Positions 55,673-63,127 of a DNA stretch of 64,000 bases are shown piece by piece. The notes below the pieces were generated by a model that was not told where the DNA came from, searched no databases, and saw only the letters and a program-made list of their open reading frames with translations. The translations under genes and the position numbers were made by a program. Numbering within the stretch: position 1 is the stretch's first letter; each line of letters opens with the position of its first letter. Origin of the DNA: Flavobacterium hungaricum (lineage in GTDB: Bacteria > Bacteroidota > Bacteroidia > Flavobacteriales > Flavobacteriaceae); assembly GCF_015182285.1 (NCBI RefSeq), contig NZ_PRDM01000002.1:744001-808000 (forward strand). Direction: 5' to 3'.

Positions 55673-57796
55673 GTGAATAAGTTTTTTTTATCCCTTGTTT
55701 TTATTTTTTCGTTCTTTACTGTTTTTTCGCAGCAAAATAGAAATTCTTCAATACAGCCGGGTTTTAATACAGAAATGTTTCCCGTTTTTCCAAATTGTGA
55801 AAATCTGGAAGGCAAAAAACTAGAAGATTGTTTTTACAAAGAAGTTCAGGATTTTGTTTTTGCTAATTATCAAGTACCGGAAAACCTGAAAAATAACAAC
55901 TACAAAGGTGTTGTAAAAGTACTTTTTGAAGTAAATGCAGAGGGTGAATTTAAGGTGATTTATGTTTCGGCATCAAACGATGAATTGTCGGAAGAAGCAA
56001 AACGTGTTTTCGGAAAATTTCCTAAAATCAAACCTTCAACATTCAGCGGAAAACCAACCTATTCCAAATATACGATTGCTATAGATATTCCTTTAAAAAG
56101 TTCGGAGCAATTGGCAGCCGAAGCTTTGGCTGCATCTGAAATTTTGAAACCAGTTGAAAAACCAATGACAGAATTGGACAGTATCGTATACAAAAAATAC
56201 AATAATCCAGAATTCGAAAGTCACTTAAATATACCCTTTTCTCACAGTTATTACGCGCAGTTTGACGGTGCGATGAATCAAGTGGGAAGTAATAATCATA
56301 CTGCTTCTAAACCTTATACTTATGAAGAGGTTTCTAAATATTATAATTTAAAAGCAGTAAATCAATCTTTGCAAAAGAATGTTTCAAGTTGGCTGGGGAG
56401 AAAATGGTGGAACGAAAACATGGTGCAGATTCAGGGAGAAGATTATTGGTTTTCGTTAAACCCAATAGTAGACCTGCAAATGGGGAAAGCCTCAGATCTT
56501 GATGCGTCGTATACTTATGTAAATACAAGGGCATTAAACTTTAGAGGAGGTTTAGGAAAACAAATCAATTTTACCACTACATTTTTTGAAAGTCAGGGAA
56601 GATTTGCAGGGTATTTTAATGACTATGCAGAATCTATCAAGCCTTCTGGCGGAAATCCGGCGATTATTCCTGGAGTGGGAATCGCTAAAAGATTTAAAAC
56701 AGATGCTTATGATTTTCCTTTAGCAGATGCTAATATTACATTTGCTCCAAGTAAAATTTTTGACTTACAGTTGGGTTATGGAAGAAACTTTATTGGAGAC
56801 GGTTATCGTTCTTTGTTAGAAGGTGACGGAGCAAGTCCATATCCGTATTTTAAAATCAACACCAAATTTTGGAAGATAAAATATACTAATACTTACATGT
56901 GGCTGAAAGATGTTCGTCCTGATGTTACAGCAGAAAGAACCTATGCAACCAAATTTATGGCAAACCATTATTTAAGCTGGAATGTTTCTAACAGATTAAA
57001 TTTAGGTTTTTTCGAGTCGGTAGTTTGGACAGACTCTAATAATAGAGGTTTTGACATCAACTTTGTAAATCCAATTATTTTTTATCGTGCAGTAGAATTT
57101 GGTTCGTCTTCTAAAAGCGGAAATGCACTTTTAGGACTTACTGGAAAATATAAATGGAACAATAGTATCAATATTTATACACAGTTTTTGATCGATGAGT
57201 TTTCTGTTTCTGAAGTTGGGGCAGGAAATAAAAGCTGGAAAAATAAATTTGGTTTTCAATTAGGGGCCAAATATTTCAATGCCTTTAATGTCAAAGATTT
57301 GTTAGTGCAGGTTGAGTTAAATCAAGTTCGTCCTTATGTATATTCGCACAGTGCCGTTATTACCAATTACGGACATAATAATCAGAGCGTAGGCCACCAA
57401 TGGGGAGGGAATTTTCAAGAATTGATTTTAATCGGACGTTACCATAAAGGGCGTTTGTTTGCAGATGCAAAATTTACAATGGGAACCAGAGGTCTGGATT
57501 TTGATACAGCACAGGACTCATATAATTACGGCGGAAATATTTATAAAAGTTACGATGAAAAACGTCCGTATGATACAGGTGTAAAAATCGGGCAGGGAAA
57601 TAAAACAAGTGTTTTTATTGCAGATGTTCAAGGCGGTTATTTAATTAATCCAATGACAAACTTGAAGTTATTCGGAAGTTTTATTTATAGAAATTTTGAT
57701 CCAACTCAGGAAACTGCAACGACATTTAAGCAAAATACAAGTTGGTTTAGCATCGGACTTCGTTCTGATATATTTAATTGGTATTTTGATTACTAG
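55673..57796 (+). CDS. remB: Gliding motility protein RemB
   Basis: 707 residues beginning with GTG at 55673. Signal peptide (about 1-19, ending VFSQQ), then a TonB-C-terminal-like domain (about 60-145: KGVVKVLFEVNAEGEFKVIY, with SEEAKRVFGKFPKIKP). The remainder (about 200-707) is Asn/Tyr/Gly-rich with many short amphipathic strands, as in an outer-membrane barrel. Length, context (sprA, gcvH, deoC) and composition fit RemB, a gliding-motility gene of F. johnsoniae found in phage-resistance screens. It probably lies in the outer membrane. The molecular role is unknown. Confidence 0.82.
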   Translation: MNKFFLSLVFIFSFFTVFSQQNRNSSIQPGFNTEMFPVFPNCENLEGKKLEDCFYKEVQDFVFANYQVPENLKNNNYKGVVKVLFEVNAEGEFKVIYVSASNDELSEEAKRVFGKFPKIKPSTFSGKPTYSKYTIAIDIPLKSSEQLAAEALAASEILKPVEKPMTELDSIVYKKYNNPEFESHLNIPFSHSYYAQFDGAMNQVGSNNHTASKPYTYEEVSKYYNLKAVNQSLQKNVSSWLGRKWWNENMVQIQGEDYWFSLNPIVDLQMGKASDLDASYTYVNTRALNFRGGLGKQINFTTTFFESQGRFAGYFNDYAESIKPSGGNPAIIPGVGIAKRFKTDAYDFPLADANITFAPSKIFDLQLGYGRNFIGDGYRSLLEGDGASPYPYFKINTKFWKIKYTNTYMWLKDVRPDVTAERTYATKFMANHYLSWNVSNRLNLGFFESVVWTDSNNRGFDINFVNPIIFYRAVEFGSSSKSGNALLGLTGKYKWNNSINIYTQFLIDEFSVSEVGAGNKSWKNKFGFQLGAKYFNAFNVKDLLVQVELNQVRPYVYSHSAVITNYGHNNQSVGHQWGGNFQELILIGRYHKGRLFADAKFTMGTRGLDFDTAQDSYNYGGNIYKSYDEKRPYDTGVKIGQGNKTSVFIADVQGGYLINPMTNLKLFGSFIYRNFDPTQETATTFKQNTSWFSIGLRSDIFNWYFDY

Positions 57797-57882
57797 TTTT
57801 TAATAAGATTTTTCAAAAGAATACTGTTAAAGAATCGTAAGTTCTTATTTTGCGGAGGTTTTATTGAAAAAAATCTAATTTT

Positions 57883-57918
57883 ATTGGTTCAAATTCTACA
57901 ATCTAATTTGTACATTTG
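57883..57918 (+). promoter_or_regulatory. Promoter of ctaB and the second oxidase locus
   Basis: TACATTTG at 57911-57918 is an exact -7 box. ATTG at 57883-57886 is a possible -33 element with a slightly long spacer (24 nt). The TTG start of ctaB follows 34 nt after. Confidence 0.55.
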
Positions 57919-57952
57919 CACCACTCAAAAAAATACACAAACAATCACGGTA

Positions 57953-58855
57953 TTGAACGCTGCAAAAAACACACTATCACTCAAATCAATATTTTTAGAT
58001 TTTAAAGAGATTACTAAAGCCGGTCTGGCTATTAGTGTTTTGTTTTCTTCTATTGCAGGATATTTATTAGGAGTAGATGCCGAACACCCCTTTAAATGGA
58101 GTGTTTTGGTGGTTTTGTCTATTGGAGGTTATTGCATGGTTGGAGCTTCGAATGCTTTTAATCAGGTAATAGAGAAAGATATCGATTCTTTGATGGATCG
58201 TACTAAGAATCGTCCCGTTCCTTCAGGGCGTATGTCTCCAAAAATGGCTTTGCTTGTGGCAAGCCTTCTTACTATTACAGGTATAGCATTGCTTTACAGT
58301 ATAAATGCCAAGTCGGCAATGTTTGCTGCAATTTCGATATTTTTATATACAAGCGTATATACACCTTTAAAAACAGTAACTTCGTTGTCTGTTTTTGTTG
58401 GTGCTTTTCCAGGTGCTATTCCGTTTATGTTAGGATGGGTGGCAGCAACAGGAGAATTTGGTATCGAAGCAGGAACTTTATTTTTAATTCAGTTCTTCTG
58501 GCAGTTTCCGCATTTCTGGTCAATTGGCTGGTTTTTGTATGAAGATTACGAAAAGGCTGGGATTTTTATGCTGCCGACAGGTAAAAAAGATAACGGAACT
58601 GCATTGCAGATTATATTATACACCATTTGGCTGATAATCGCATCTTTATTGCCAATGTTAGGTTTTACAGGTCAATTGTTTATTTCTCCAATTGCGGCCG
58701 TTTTAGTATTTCTTTTAGGAATTTGGATGCTTTTTTATGCTGTTAAATTATATCGTTTAAGAACAGCTAAAGCAGCAAGAACATTAATGTTGGTTAGTGT
58801 ATCTTATATTTCCTTATTGCAGATTGTATTTATAGTAGATAAATTTTTAAGATAG
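57953..58855 (+). CDS. ctaB: Heme O synthase (protoheme IX farnesyltransferase)
   Basis: 300 residues from the TTG at 57953 (MNAAKNTLSLKSIFLDFKEI). A longer frame opens at 57884 but would begin upstream of the promoter -7 box, so it is rejected. UbiA-type prenyltransferase motifs are visible: NQVIEKDIDSLMDRTKNRP (Asp-rich) and the second region YEDYEKAGIFM, with about nine membrane segments. It farnesylates heme B to heme O, the precursor of heme A for the aa3 oxidase. The next gene (subunit III) starts 2 nt after its stop. Confidence 0.94.
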   Translation: MNAAKNTLSLKSIFLDFKEITKAGLAISVLFSSIAGYLLGVDAEHPFKWSVLVVLSIGGYCMVGASNAFNQVIEKDIDSLMDRTKNRPVPSGRMSPKMALLVASLLTITGIALLYSINAKSAMFAAISIFLYTSVYTPLKTVTSLSVFVGAFPGAIPFMLGWVAATGEFGIEAGTLFLIQFFWQFPHFWSIGWFLYEDYEKAGIFMLPTGKKDNGTALQIILYTIWLIIASLLPMLGFTGQLFISPIAAVLVFLLGIWMLFYAVKLYRLRTAKAARTLMLVSVSYISLLQIVFIVDKFLR

Positions 58856-58857
58856 TT

Positions 58858-59445
58858 ATGGAAATGACATTGAAAACAAATGAAGAACAAATACAAAAGT
58901 CAAAATCAGCAAAACTGATTCTGCTTTTTGCCATGGTAAGTATGACCATGATGTTCGCTGGGTTGACAAGTGCGTTTGTAGTTAGTAAATCAAGAGCAGA
59001 CTGGTTGAAGAATTTTGAACTTCCTTCGGCTTTTTATTGGAGTACAGCAGTAATTATTGGATGCAGTGTTACTTTTTACCTTGCGAAAAAAGCAATGCAG
59101 AAAGACAATAGAATCGCTGTTACAAGTTTGCTTTTGGCTACATTAGCGCTTGGGATTTTATTTGTGGTTTTGCAGTTTCAAGGATTTGGACAAATCGTTG
59201 CGCAAGGCTATTATTTTACAGGAGAAGGTAGTTCTATTACTACAACTTTTCTTTATGTGGTAACGGTTACACACTTATTACACCTTGCTGGTGGGATAAT
59301 TTCACTTTTAATTATAATTTATAATCATTTTAAACAAAAATACAATTCATCTCAAACTCTTGGGATAGAGCTAGGTGCGATGTATTGGCACTTTTTGGAT
59401 TTATTATGGGTATATTTATTTTTATTTTTATTTTTCTTTAAATAA
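58858..59445 (+). CDS. Cytochrome c oxidase subunit III (short form)
   Basis: 195 residues with five membrane segments and the subunit III pattern: a Gly-rich N-terminal helix (MVSMTMMFAGLTSAFVV), THLLHLAGGIISLL in the middle, and ELGAMYWHFLDLLWVYLF at the end. Subunit III stabilises the oxidase and its proton and oxygen entry. A second subunit III gene follows at 59488, so two forms are encoded in tandem, as seen in several Flavobacteriia. It starts 2 nt after ctaB and ends 42 nt before that next gene. Confidence 0.9.
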   Translation: MEMTLKTNEEQIQKSKSAKLILLFAMVSMTMMFAGLTSAFVVSKSRADWLKNFELPSAFYWSTAVIIGCSVTFYLAKKAMQKDNRIAVTSLLLATLALGILFVVLQFQGFGQIVAQGYYFTGEGSSITTTFLYVVTVTHLLHLAGGIISLLIIIYNHFKQKYNSSQTLGIELGAMYWHFLDLLWVYLFLFLFFFK

Positions 59446-59455
59446 GAAAAAAACG

Positions 59456-59463
59456 TAAATTTG
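59456..59463 (+). promoter_or_regulatory. Possible internal -7 box before the second subunit III gene
   Basis: TAAATTTG matches TANNTTTG, 24 nt before the ATG at 59488. The -33 region is T-rich without a clear TTTG. Confidence 0.45.
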
Positions 59464-59487
59464 GGAACTTTTTAACGAATATCTTTT

Positions 59488-60474
59488 ATGGGAGCGACAG
59501 TTACTACTGCAAACAACGACGAAAAAACCTGGGGAGGCGGTCATGAGATCCAGCCGCTAGGATCAAGTTATGGTAAAATGATGATGTGGTTTTTTATCGT
59601 ATCAGATGCCTTAACATTCTCTGGATTTCTAGGAGCTTATGGTTTTTCTAGATTTAAATTTATCGAAACTTGGCCATTGGCCGATGAAGTGTTTACTCAC
59701 TTCCCATTTATGCATGGTGTTCCGGCTCCTATGTATTATGTAGCATTAATGACTTTTATTTTGATCTTTTCATCTGTAACAATGGTTTTGGCTGTTGATG
59801 CTGGACACCAATTGAAAAAGACAAAAGTTGCTATTTACATGTTCTTAACTATTATTGGAGGTTTCATTTTCGTTGGTTCTCAAGCTTGGGAATGGAAAAA
59901 CTTCATTAAAGGAGAATATGGTGCAGTTGAAACTGTAGGAGGCAGCTTACTTCAATTCGTTGATAAAGACGGAAAAAGAGTAGCTCTTGCTGATTTTGCA
60001 GTTAAATTGCCAGAACAAAGAGAAGCTTTGACAAGAAGCCACTCAACTTGGTTTATGGAAGAGGCTGAATCACAGCCAAGTTTTACTGTTGCTGAAGTTC
60101 AGGCTGGTTTTAAAGCACATCCAGAAGTTTTAATTAGAACAGAAAAACTAGATGCGAACAAGAAAAAAACAATTTTAACAAGAGAAGATTCTGAAAAACA
60201 TTTAGCAACTGCTAAATATGTTGTAGAAGGAGCTAACTTGATTAGAAACGAATACGGAAATAAATTATTTGCTGATTTCTTCTTCTTTATTACAGGTTTC
60301 CACGGATTCCACGTATTCTCTGGAGTTATCATTAATATCATCATTTTCTTTAATGTATTATTAGGTACTTACGAGAAAAGAAGAAGCTACGAAATGGTTG
60401 AGAAAGTTGGTTTATACTGGCACTTCGTAGATTTAGTTTGGGTATTTGTATTTACAGTATTCTATCTAGTTTAA
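59488..60474 (+). CDS. Cytochrome c oxidase subunit III (long form with loop insert)
   Basis: 328 residues. The helices typical of subunit III are present: YGKMMMWFFIVSDALTFSG at the start, GFHGFHVFSGVIIN and KVGLYWHFVDLVWVFVF at the end. Between the third and fourth helices lies a hydrophilic insert of about 120 residues (roughly 135-255), containing FVDKDGKRVALADFAVKLPE, which ordinary subunit III lacks. The insert probably lies on one membrane face and could contact ACIII or another partner; that is inference. It is followed by subunit IV after 19 nt. Confidence 0.92.
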   Translation: MGATVTTANNDEKTWGGGHEIQPLGSSYGKMMMWFFIVSDALTFSGFLGAYGFSRFKFIETWPLADEVFTHFPFMHGVPAPMYYVALMTFILIFSSVTMVLAVDAGHQLKKTKVAIYMFLTIIGGFIFVGSQAWEWKNFIKGEYGAVETVGGSLLQFVDKDGKRVALADFAVKLPEQREALTRSHSTWFMEEAESQPSFTVAEVQAGFKAHPEVLIRTEKLDANKKKTILTREDSEKHLATAKYVVEGANLIRNEYGNKLFADFFFFITGFHGFHVFSGVIINIIIFFNVLLGTYEKRRSYEMVEKVGLYWHFVDLVWVFVFTVFYLV

Positions 60475-60493
60475 TCTTTACAATTTAATTATT

Positions 60494-60844
60494 ATGTCAC
60501 ACGAGCACGTATCAAATACAAAAAGAATCTGGTTTGTTTTCGGATTACTTTCAGCAGTAACTATTGTAGAGGTTATTTTAGGTATCTACAAACCTCACGC
60601 ATTAGAATTTAATCATTTTGTTGGGTTGAATTTGTTAAACTGGATTTTCTATATCCTGACAATTTTCAAAGCATATTATATTGTATGGGCATTTATGCAC
60701 ATGGAAGGTGAAAAAAGCAGCCTTAGATGGTCTGTAGTTTCTCCTGTTATTTTCCTAGTATTATATTTATTGTTTATTCTGTTAACAGAAGGACACTATA
60801 TTTATGGGGTTTTTAAAGATTCTACTATTAAATGGAATTTTTAA
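60494..60844 (+). CDS. Cytochrome c oxidase subunit IV
   Basis: 116 residues with three membrane segments: RIWFVFGLLSAVTIVEVILG, NLLNWIFYILTIFKAYYIVW and VSPVIFLVLYLLFILL. The pattern IVWAFMHMEGEKSSLRW is typical of the bacterial subunit IV (COX4/CyoD-like) family. It is an accessory, structural subunit of the heme-copper oxidase. A terminator follows. Confidence 0.9.
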   Translation: MSHEHVSNTKRIWFVFGLLSAVTIVEVILGIYKPHALEFNHFVGLNLLNWIFYILTIFKAYYIVWAFMHMEGEKSSLRWSVVSPVIFLVLYLLFILLTEGHYIYGVFKDSTIKWNF

Positions 60845-60866
60845 CATGATATTAATTCGAAAAGAG

Positions 60867-60890
60867 TCCCGATAACATCGGGATTTTTTT
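60867..60890 (+). terminator. Terminator of the ctaB-subunit III/IV unit
   Basis: TCCCGAT-AAC-ATCGGGA followed by TTTTTTT. The end of the T run forms the first base of the next promoter's -7 box. Confidence 0.88.
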
Positions 60891-60897
60891 ATTTTTG
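60890..60897 (+). promoter_or_regulatory. -7 box of the SCO gene cluster promoter
   Basis: TATTTTTG, exact -7 match, directly abutting the terminator T run and 25 nt before the ATG at 60923. Confidence 0.55.
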
Positions 60898-60922
60898 TAC
60901 CTCAATTACTTCCATTAATACA

Positions 60923-61564
60923 ATGAAAAAAAATATAGTTCTCTTTGTACTTTTTGTCCTTCCAATTGTAGCGTATTTATTTTTTGCTTCTGGTGTAAAT
61001 AGTTTTACGACACTTCCGGTAATCACCCCAAAAGTTGCTGACTTTGGCAATTGGGAATCTCTAAACGGAAAGAAAATCTCTTTGAATAAAAAGATTACAG
61101 TACTCGGTTTTTCAGGTTCGAATATATTAGAAAATCGCGGTAATTATTTTAATCTTAACGAAAAAATATACAAGCGATATAATGGGTTTGAAGATTTGCA
61201 GTTTGTTATTCTATGTCCGGTTGGAACAGAAAATGAAGCGCAGAAAATAGTAAATGCTTTAGCTCCTTTTACAGATGTTAAGAACTGGAATTTTGTTTTT
61301 GCATCAAAAGAAGAAATCCAGAAATTTTATGATGGATTGCATTTAGAAGGAAAATTAAATGAAAATCTTGGGACTTCGAATGTTTATATAATAGATAAAG
61401 AAAGAAATTTAAGAGGAAGAAAAGATAAAGAGGATTATAAAGAAGGTTATGATACTTTTCATCCGTCTGAGCTGAGTAATGAAATGCTGGATGATTTTAA
61501 AATTATCTTGTATGAATACCGGGCAGCACTTAAGAAAAATCATAATGCCACTAAACAACTTTAA
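60923..61564 (+). CDS. SCO/thioredoxin-like protein without metal ligands
   Basis: 213 residues with an N-terminal membrane anchor (about 1-24). The layout parallels the next gene, a true SCO protein: strand KKITVLGFSGS where SCO has the Cys motif, then KNWNFVFASKEEI where SCO has SNWNFLTGDKNV, then NVYIIDKERNLRGRKD where SCO has FALIDKDGNIRCRKD. The CxxxC copper motif is replaced by GSNILENRG, and the distal His is also missing. It is therefore probably an inactive or redox-silent SCO-fold protein, perhaps a scaffold or partner of the neighbouring SCO. It is first in a four-gene cluster. Homology is inferred by eye. Confidence 0.6.
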   Translation: MKKNIVLFVLFVLPIVAYLFFASGVNSFTTLPVITPKVADFGNWESLNGKKISLNKKITVLGFSGSNILENRGNYFNLNEKIYKRYNGFEDLQFVILCPVGTENEAQKIVNALAPFTDVKNWNFVFASKEEIQKFYDGLHLEGKLNENLGTSNVYIIDKERNLRGRKDKEDYKEGYDTFHPSELSNEMLDDFKIILYEYRAALKKNHNATKQL

Positions 61565-61575
61565 AATTACTTATC

Positions 61576-62262
61576 ATGTTTAAAAACAAATCTTATATCG
61601 GGATCTCTTTTGTTATTTTGATTTTTGGGATCTATGCAGTTCCTAAAATCGTAGACAGAATAAAAAATGACGACGTCGTAAAAGGAAACCGTTTGGATAA
61701 TGTTGGAGCAAAAACTTCTAAAGAAGCCAAGCTGATGACAATTGGCCCGGCACCAAAATTTGAATTGACAAATCAGGATAATGTAAAAGTTTCAAACGAG
61801 ACGTACAAAGGAAAGGTATATGTTTTAGAATTCTTTTTTACAACCTGTCCTTCCATCTGTCCAAAGATGAATATGAGCATGCTGGAAATTGAAAAAACGT
61901 TTTTCGGTAATCCTAATTTCGGAATTGTTTCCATAACCATAGACCCAAAACATGATACCCCGCAGGTTTTAAAAGATCATGCAAAACTATTGGGGGTTAA
62001 ATCGTCAAATTGGAATTTCTTAACTGGAGATAAAAACGTAATCATGGATTTGTCTAATAAAGGTTTTAATCTTTATGCCGGAGAAAATGATAAAGTAAGC
62101 GGCGGTTTTGAACATTCTGGTTTATTTGCTTTAATTGACAAAGACGGAAATATTCGCTGCAGAAAAGACGAATTCGGTAATCCTAATATTTATTATGACG
62201 GTTTAGATAAAAAAGGAGTTCGTGACATTCAACAAGATATTAAAATTTTATTAGAAGAATAA
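61576..62262 (+). CDS. SCO family copper chaperone for cytochrome oxidase
   Basis: 228 residues with an N-terminal membrane anchor (about 5-25). SCO1/SenC copper site: C91-PSI-C95 in FFFTTCPSICPKM, and the distal His180 in GGFEHSGLF. The thioredoxin fold includes SITIDPKHDTP. SCO proteins deliver copper to the CuA site of subunit II (coxB at 24946-26136). It lies 11 nt after the ligand-less SCO-like gene and 2 nt before the DUF420 gene. Confidence 0.95.
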   Translation: MFKNKSYIGISFVILIFGIYAVPKIVDRIKNDDVVKGNRLDNVGAKTSKEAKLMTIGPAPKFELTNQDNVKVSNETYKGKVYVLEFFFTTCPSICPKMNMSMLEIEKTFFGNPNFGIVSITIDPKHDTPQVLKDHAKLLGVKSSNWNFLTGDKNVIMDLSNKGFNLYAGENDKVSGGFEHSGLFALIDKDGNIRCRKDEFGNPNIYYDGLDKKGVRDIQQDIKILLEE

Positions 62263-62264
62263 AA

Positions 62265-62849
62265 ATGGAAGATCATTCATTAGAAAAAAAATACAACAAA
62301 TGGATCGTTGCTGTTTCAATTGTAATTCCGGTTGTTGTAGCAATTTTATTTGGTGTTAAACTTAAAGATTTTGGTTTTGATGTAGAACCGTTATCATTTT
62401 TGCCGCCAATTTACGCCACTACAAATGGTATTACAGCAGTTGTTTTAGTTGCTGCAGTTATGGCTATAAAAAAAGGAAACCAAAAAGTTCACGAACGTTT
62501 AATGACTTTTGCTATTGCATTATCGCTGGCTTTTTTGGTAATGTATGTGGCTTATCATATGACTTCTGATTCTACAAAGTTTGGCGATTTAAATCATGAT
62601 GGTATTCTAGATGCGGTAGAAAGCGCAAAAGTAGGATCATTGCGATTGGTATACTTTGTAATTTTAATAACGCACATTTTACTTTCAATAGCAATTATTC
62701 CATTGGTATTGATTACCTATGTTAGAGCTCTTGCAAAGCGTTTTGACAGGCACAGAAAGATTGCTAAAATCACTTTTCCAATTTGGCTTTATGTTGCCGT
62801 AACGGGAGTGATAGTATTTTTAATGATTTCTCCTTATTATGCGCACTAA
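62265..62849 (+). CDS. DUF420 membrane protein (CtaM/YozB family)
   Basis: 194 residues with five hydrophobic segments. Conserved features are ATTNGITAVVLV, NQKVHERLM, VMYVAYHM, ILITHILLSI and FDRHRKIAK, where the His residues fit the DUF420 pattern of a heme- or copper-linked membrane protein. The family includes YozB of Bacillus and CtaM of Staphylococcus, the latter required for assembly of an aa3-type oxidase. Context with SCO and oxidase genes supports an assembly role. The reading frame overlaps the next gene by 11 nt. Confidence 0.88.
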   Translation: MEDHSLEKKYNKWIVAVSIVIPVVVAILFGVKLKDFGFDVEPLSFLPPIYATTNGITAVVLVAAVMAIKKGNQKVHERLMTFAIALSLAFLVMYVAYHMTSDSTKFGDLNHDGILDAVESAKVGSLRLVYFVILITHILLSIAIIPLVLITYVRALAKRFDRHRKIAKITFPIWLYVAVTGVIVFLMISPYYAH

Positions 62850-63105
62850 CACAAAAAAAAATAAAACTTCAAACTCCAAATTCCAAGCAGTTCTTTTTGG
62901 AATTTGTGTTTTTTTAATTGGAATTTCTGCAAATGCGCAATGCGCGATGTGCCGAGCAGCATTATCGGGAGATTCTAATATAAAGAAAGCAGAAGCCGTA
63001 AACGACGGAATTGTTTACTTAATGGTAATTCCGTATCTGTTGGTTGTTATTATAGGATACATAATTTACAGAATGTATAGATCTAAAAAAAATAAAGCAG
63101 TGTAA
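62839..63105 (+). CDS. Small exported CxxC membrane protein
   Basis: 88 residues. Start MRTNTKKNKTSNSKFQ, then a hydrophobic segment ending ISANAQ (about 17-33) that looks like a signal peptide. The mature protein starts with CAMCRAALS (Cys34 and Cys37), then a short loop and a C-terminal membrane helix (YLMVIPYLLVVIIGYIIY) with a basic tail. I cannot name the family. The CxxC directly after the cleavage site would lie in the periplasm and might bind copper or act in redox chemistry. The gene is coupled to DUF420 by an 11-nt overlap, and its stop codon lies inside the terminator stem. Confidence 0.75.
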   Translation: MRTNTKKNKTSNSKFQAVLFGICVFLIGISANAQCAMCRAALSGDSNIKKAEAVNDGIVYLMVIPYLLVVIIGYIIYRMYRSKKNKAV

Positions 63106-63127
63106 TTTTACACTGCTTTTATTTTTT
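63094..63127. terminator. Bidirectional terminator at the end of the oxidase locus
   Basis: AAAGCAGTGTA-ATTT-TACACTGCTTT with A and T tracts at the sides. It separates the SCO cluster from the convergent DUF4403-like gene. Confidence 0.85.

Noticed and set aside
60099..60344. Reverse-strand frame inside the long subunit III gene
   Set aside because: Antisense to a well-supported coding region without its own signals.
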